This document shows positions 30,748-32,558 of a stretch of 32,558 nucleotides of DNA, piece by piece. Positions within the stretch are counted from its first letter, which is position 1; each line of letters opens with the position of its first letter. The notes under the pieces are model-generated. The model was given only the letters and a program-made list of their open reading frames with translations. It was not told the DNA's origin and did no database searches. A program made the translations under genes and the position numbers. The DNA comes from Australimonas brisbanensis (GTDB taxonomy: Bacteria; Chloroflexota; Dehalococcoidia; Lucifugimonadales; Australimonadaceae): positions 1-32,558 of the forward strand of contig JAYQTA010000014.1 of the NCBI GenBank assembly GCA_038147155.1, given 5' to 3'.

Positions 30748-32532
30748 ATGACCCCCGAGGACCGGCTCCACCTGCGCATCCTGCTGCGCCCCGCCCTCTG
30801 GCTGGGTGCGCTGCGGCAGTCGGAGGACCTGGTGGGGGCGTTGCTGGCCGTGCTGGTGGGTGCGATGGCTGGCGTGGGCGCGGTGGCCTTCCGTGGGCTC
30901 CTCAGCGCAGCCAGCGAGGGGTTCAGCACCTACGGTGCGCGCCTCTTCACCTTCCTGGGCGAGCACCACGCGGTGGTGCTGCCCGCCATCGGGGGCGTGC
31001 TGGTGGGGGTGCTGCTCTACGTGCTGGCGCGGGGCACCCGCGGTCCCGGCGTCCCCGACGTGATGGCCGCGGTGGCCCTGGAGGGGGGGCGGATCCGCCC
31101 CCGCGTTGCCCTGGTGCGTTCCGTGGCCTCGCTGCTCACCATCGCCACCGGAGGGTCGGCGGGCATCGTCGGCCCTATCGTGGGGATGGGGTCGGCCTCC
31201 GGCTCATGGGTGGGCCAGCGCCTGCACCTGCCGTCGGACTGGGTGAAGACGCTGGTGGCGTGCGGTGCGGCGGGGGGCGTCTCCGCCACTTTTAACACCC
31301 CCATCGCCGGCGTGTTCTTCGGCCTGGAGGTGATCCTGCGCCGCTACAACGTGCGCTCCCTGGGCCTGGTGGTGCTCAGTTCGGTGGTGGCGGCCATCGT
31401 GGCCTACGCGGTGCTGGGCGAGCGCATCCCCTTCGAGGTGCCGAACTACCACCTCTCTAGCGGGTGGGAGGTGCCGCTATACCTGCTGCTGGGCGTGCTG
31501 AGCGCCGTGGTGGCCATCGGCTTCTCCACGGCCCTGTATGCGGTGGACAGCCTGTTCCTTGCCGTGCGGCTCCCGGAGTACGTCCGGCCCGCCCTGGGCG
31601 GACTGGGCGTGGGGGCCATCGGCATCTTCTACCCCCAGGTGTTCGGCGGAGGCTTCGAGGTCATGGGGAGCGCCCTGGTGGGGGAGATGACCATGGGCCT
31701 GCTGGCGGTGCTGCTGGTGCTCAAGCTGGCGGCCACTTCCCTCACCCTGGGGAGCGGCGGAGCGGGCGGCGTGTTCGCCCCCTCCCTGTTCCTGGGCGCC
31801 ATGCTGGGCGGGGCCTTCGGCCACGGCGCCGCGGGGGTCTTCCCCGGCATGACGAGTCCGGTGGGGGCGTACGCTGTGGTGGGGATGGCAGCTGTGTTCT
31901 CCGGAGCGGCGCGCGCGCCCATCACCGCCATCATCATCGTCTTCGAGATGACGCGCGAGTACGAACTGATCCTGCCGTTGATGACGGCGGTCATCGTCTC
32001 CACCATCACGGCGCGCATCCTGCGGCGCGACACCATCTACACCACCAAGCTGCGCCGCCGGGGGGTCATCCTGCCGGAGGAGGAGGAGGCAGACATCCTG
32101 GGCCGGGTTCCCGTCTCCCGGGTCATGCAGCGCGAGTTCCCCACGGCGCAAGCGTCCGAGTCGGTGGAATCACTGGTGGACCTGTTCTCCCGCAACAACC
32201 AGACGGGCTTCCCGGTGGTGGACGAGGAGGGCAATCTGGTGGGGGTGGTGACCCTCTCCGACCTGGAGCGCGCCCCGCGTGATGGCACCGCCACCGTGGG
32301 CGAGATCGCCACCAAGCGGCCCGTGGTGGCCTACCCGGACCAGTCGGTGCATGAGGCCATGGCCCAGCTGGGCGGCTACGAGGTAGGCCGCCTGCCCGTG
32401 GTGAGCCGGGACGACCCGCGCCGGCTGGTGGGCGTGCTGCGGCGCAACGACATCGTGCGCGCCTACGCCCAGGCCGTGGCCAACGTGCCCAACCGCCAGG
32501 AGGAACTGGCCCACGGCGTGGGCGACGCGTAG
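30748..32532 (+). CDS. CLC-family chloride channel/transporter with CBS pair
   Basis: A 594-residue membrane protein: a CLC domain of about 430 residues and two C-terminal CBS domains (about 455-510 and 517-575) that often sense adenine nucleotides. The selectivity region is unusual. The first motif reads GPGVP (99-103) in place of GSGIP. The second, normally GGSAGREGP, is GGSAGIVGP with Val141 where the gating glutamate stands. The third, GVFAP (341-345) within GSGGAGGVFAPSLFLG, is normal. Loss of the gating glutamate usually abolishes proton coupling and gives passive anion flow, as in ClC-K channels, so a channel is likelier than an exchanger (inference). The ATG has GGAGG 11 bases upstream. 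The open frame back to 30064 is antisense to the SDR gene and is not used. Confidence 0.92.
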   Translation: MTPEDRLHLRILLRPALWLGALRQSEDLVGALLAVLVGAMAGVGAVAFRGLLSAASEGFSTYGARLFTFLGEHHAVVLPAIGGVLVGVLLYVLARGTRGPGVPDVMAAVALEGGRIRPRVALVRSVASLLTIATGGSAGIVGPIVGMGSASGSWVGQRLHLPSDWVKTLVACGAAGGVSATFNTPIAGVFFGLEVILRRYNVRSLGLVVLSSVVAAIVAYAVLGERIPFEVPNYHLSSGWEVPLYLLLGVLSAVVAIGFSTALYAVDSLFLAVRLPEYVRPALGGLGVGAIGIFYPQVFGGGFEVMGSALVGEMTMGLLAVLLVLKLAATSLTLGSGGAGGVFAPSLFLGAMLGGAFGHGAAGVFPGMTSPVGAYAVVGMAAVFSGAARAPITAIIIVFEMTREYELILPLMTAVIVSTITARILRRDTIYTTKLRRRGVILPEEEEADILGRVPVSRVMQREFPTAQASESVESLVDLFSRNNQTGFPVVDEEGNLVGVVTLSDLERAPRDGTATVGEIATKRPVVAYPDQSVHEAMAQLGGYEVGRLPVVSRDDPRRLVGVLRRNDIVRAYAQAVANVPNRQEELAHGVGDA

Positions 32533-32558
32533 GGCGGTTTCCCCGCTCGCTTCGCTGG
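32533..32558. other. Window end, start of a GC-rich repeat-like sequence
   Basis: The last 26 bases contain no gene. CCCGCTCGCT (32542-32551) equals the left end of the palindromic element at 28883-28892, so another copy may begin here and continue past the window. Confidence 0.3.

Overview
The window is chromosomal DNA from a very GC-rich bacterium, with dense leftward gene runs, AGGAGG-type ribosome binding sites and frequent 4-base (GTGA/ATGA) or 1-base (TGATG) stop/start overlaps. A DnaD-like primosome protein, a DnaI/DnaC-like loader and DnaB next to rplI, together with a small PurL, a separate PurQ and RibBA, point away from Proteobacteria. My best guess is Chloroflexota (Dehalococcoidia or Thermomicrobia-like), but this is inference from gene content and not a phylogeny. 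No phage, insertion sequence, CRISPR array, rRNA or tRNA was recognised.

Layout. 1-172 is a homopolymer-rich end. 173-1681 (-) is a secreted beta-rich surface protein. 1913-3042 (+) holds an AlkD-like DNA glycosylase and a coupled small membrane protein. 3046-4050 (-) is a TolB-like propeller lipoprotein, 4166-5677 (-) a RecB/RNase H-like nuclease and 5708-6973 (-) an exported zinc metallopeptidase. 7094-9351 (-) is etfB-etfA plus an unknown gene, closed by a strong hairpin. 9565-12147 (+) is an SbcC/Rad50-like ATPase, followed by a broken alanine dehydrogenase gene and a methyltransferase that meets leuS tail to tail at one shared CTAG.

16799-20722 (-) is a replication operon: rplI, dnaB, a DnaD-like gene and a loader with two fused AAA+ modules, then coupled HIT and fluoride-channel genes. 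20861-28827 (-) is a biosynthetic run: ribD, ribE, ribBA (two compensating frameshifts), ribH, a YqeY protein, purQ, two half-size EamA transporters and purL. Riboflavin and purine synthesis are thus joined, which is sensible because GTP from the purine pathway is the RibA substrate. 28828-29188 is non-coding and holds a repeat of about 230 bases with imperfect inverted ends. Then come dcd (-), a short-chain dehydrogenase homologue lacking its catalytic residues (-) and, divergently, a CLC chloride-channel homologue with CBS domains (+).

The items most worth a second look are a SAM-I/IV-like RNA element facing the wrong way between ribH and ribBA, the tandem-AAA+ helicase loader, the split EamA pair inside the pur genes, the CLC protein with valine at the gating-glutamate position, the catalytically bare SDR, and the deleted ald gene.
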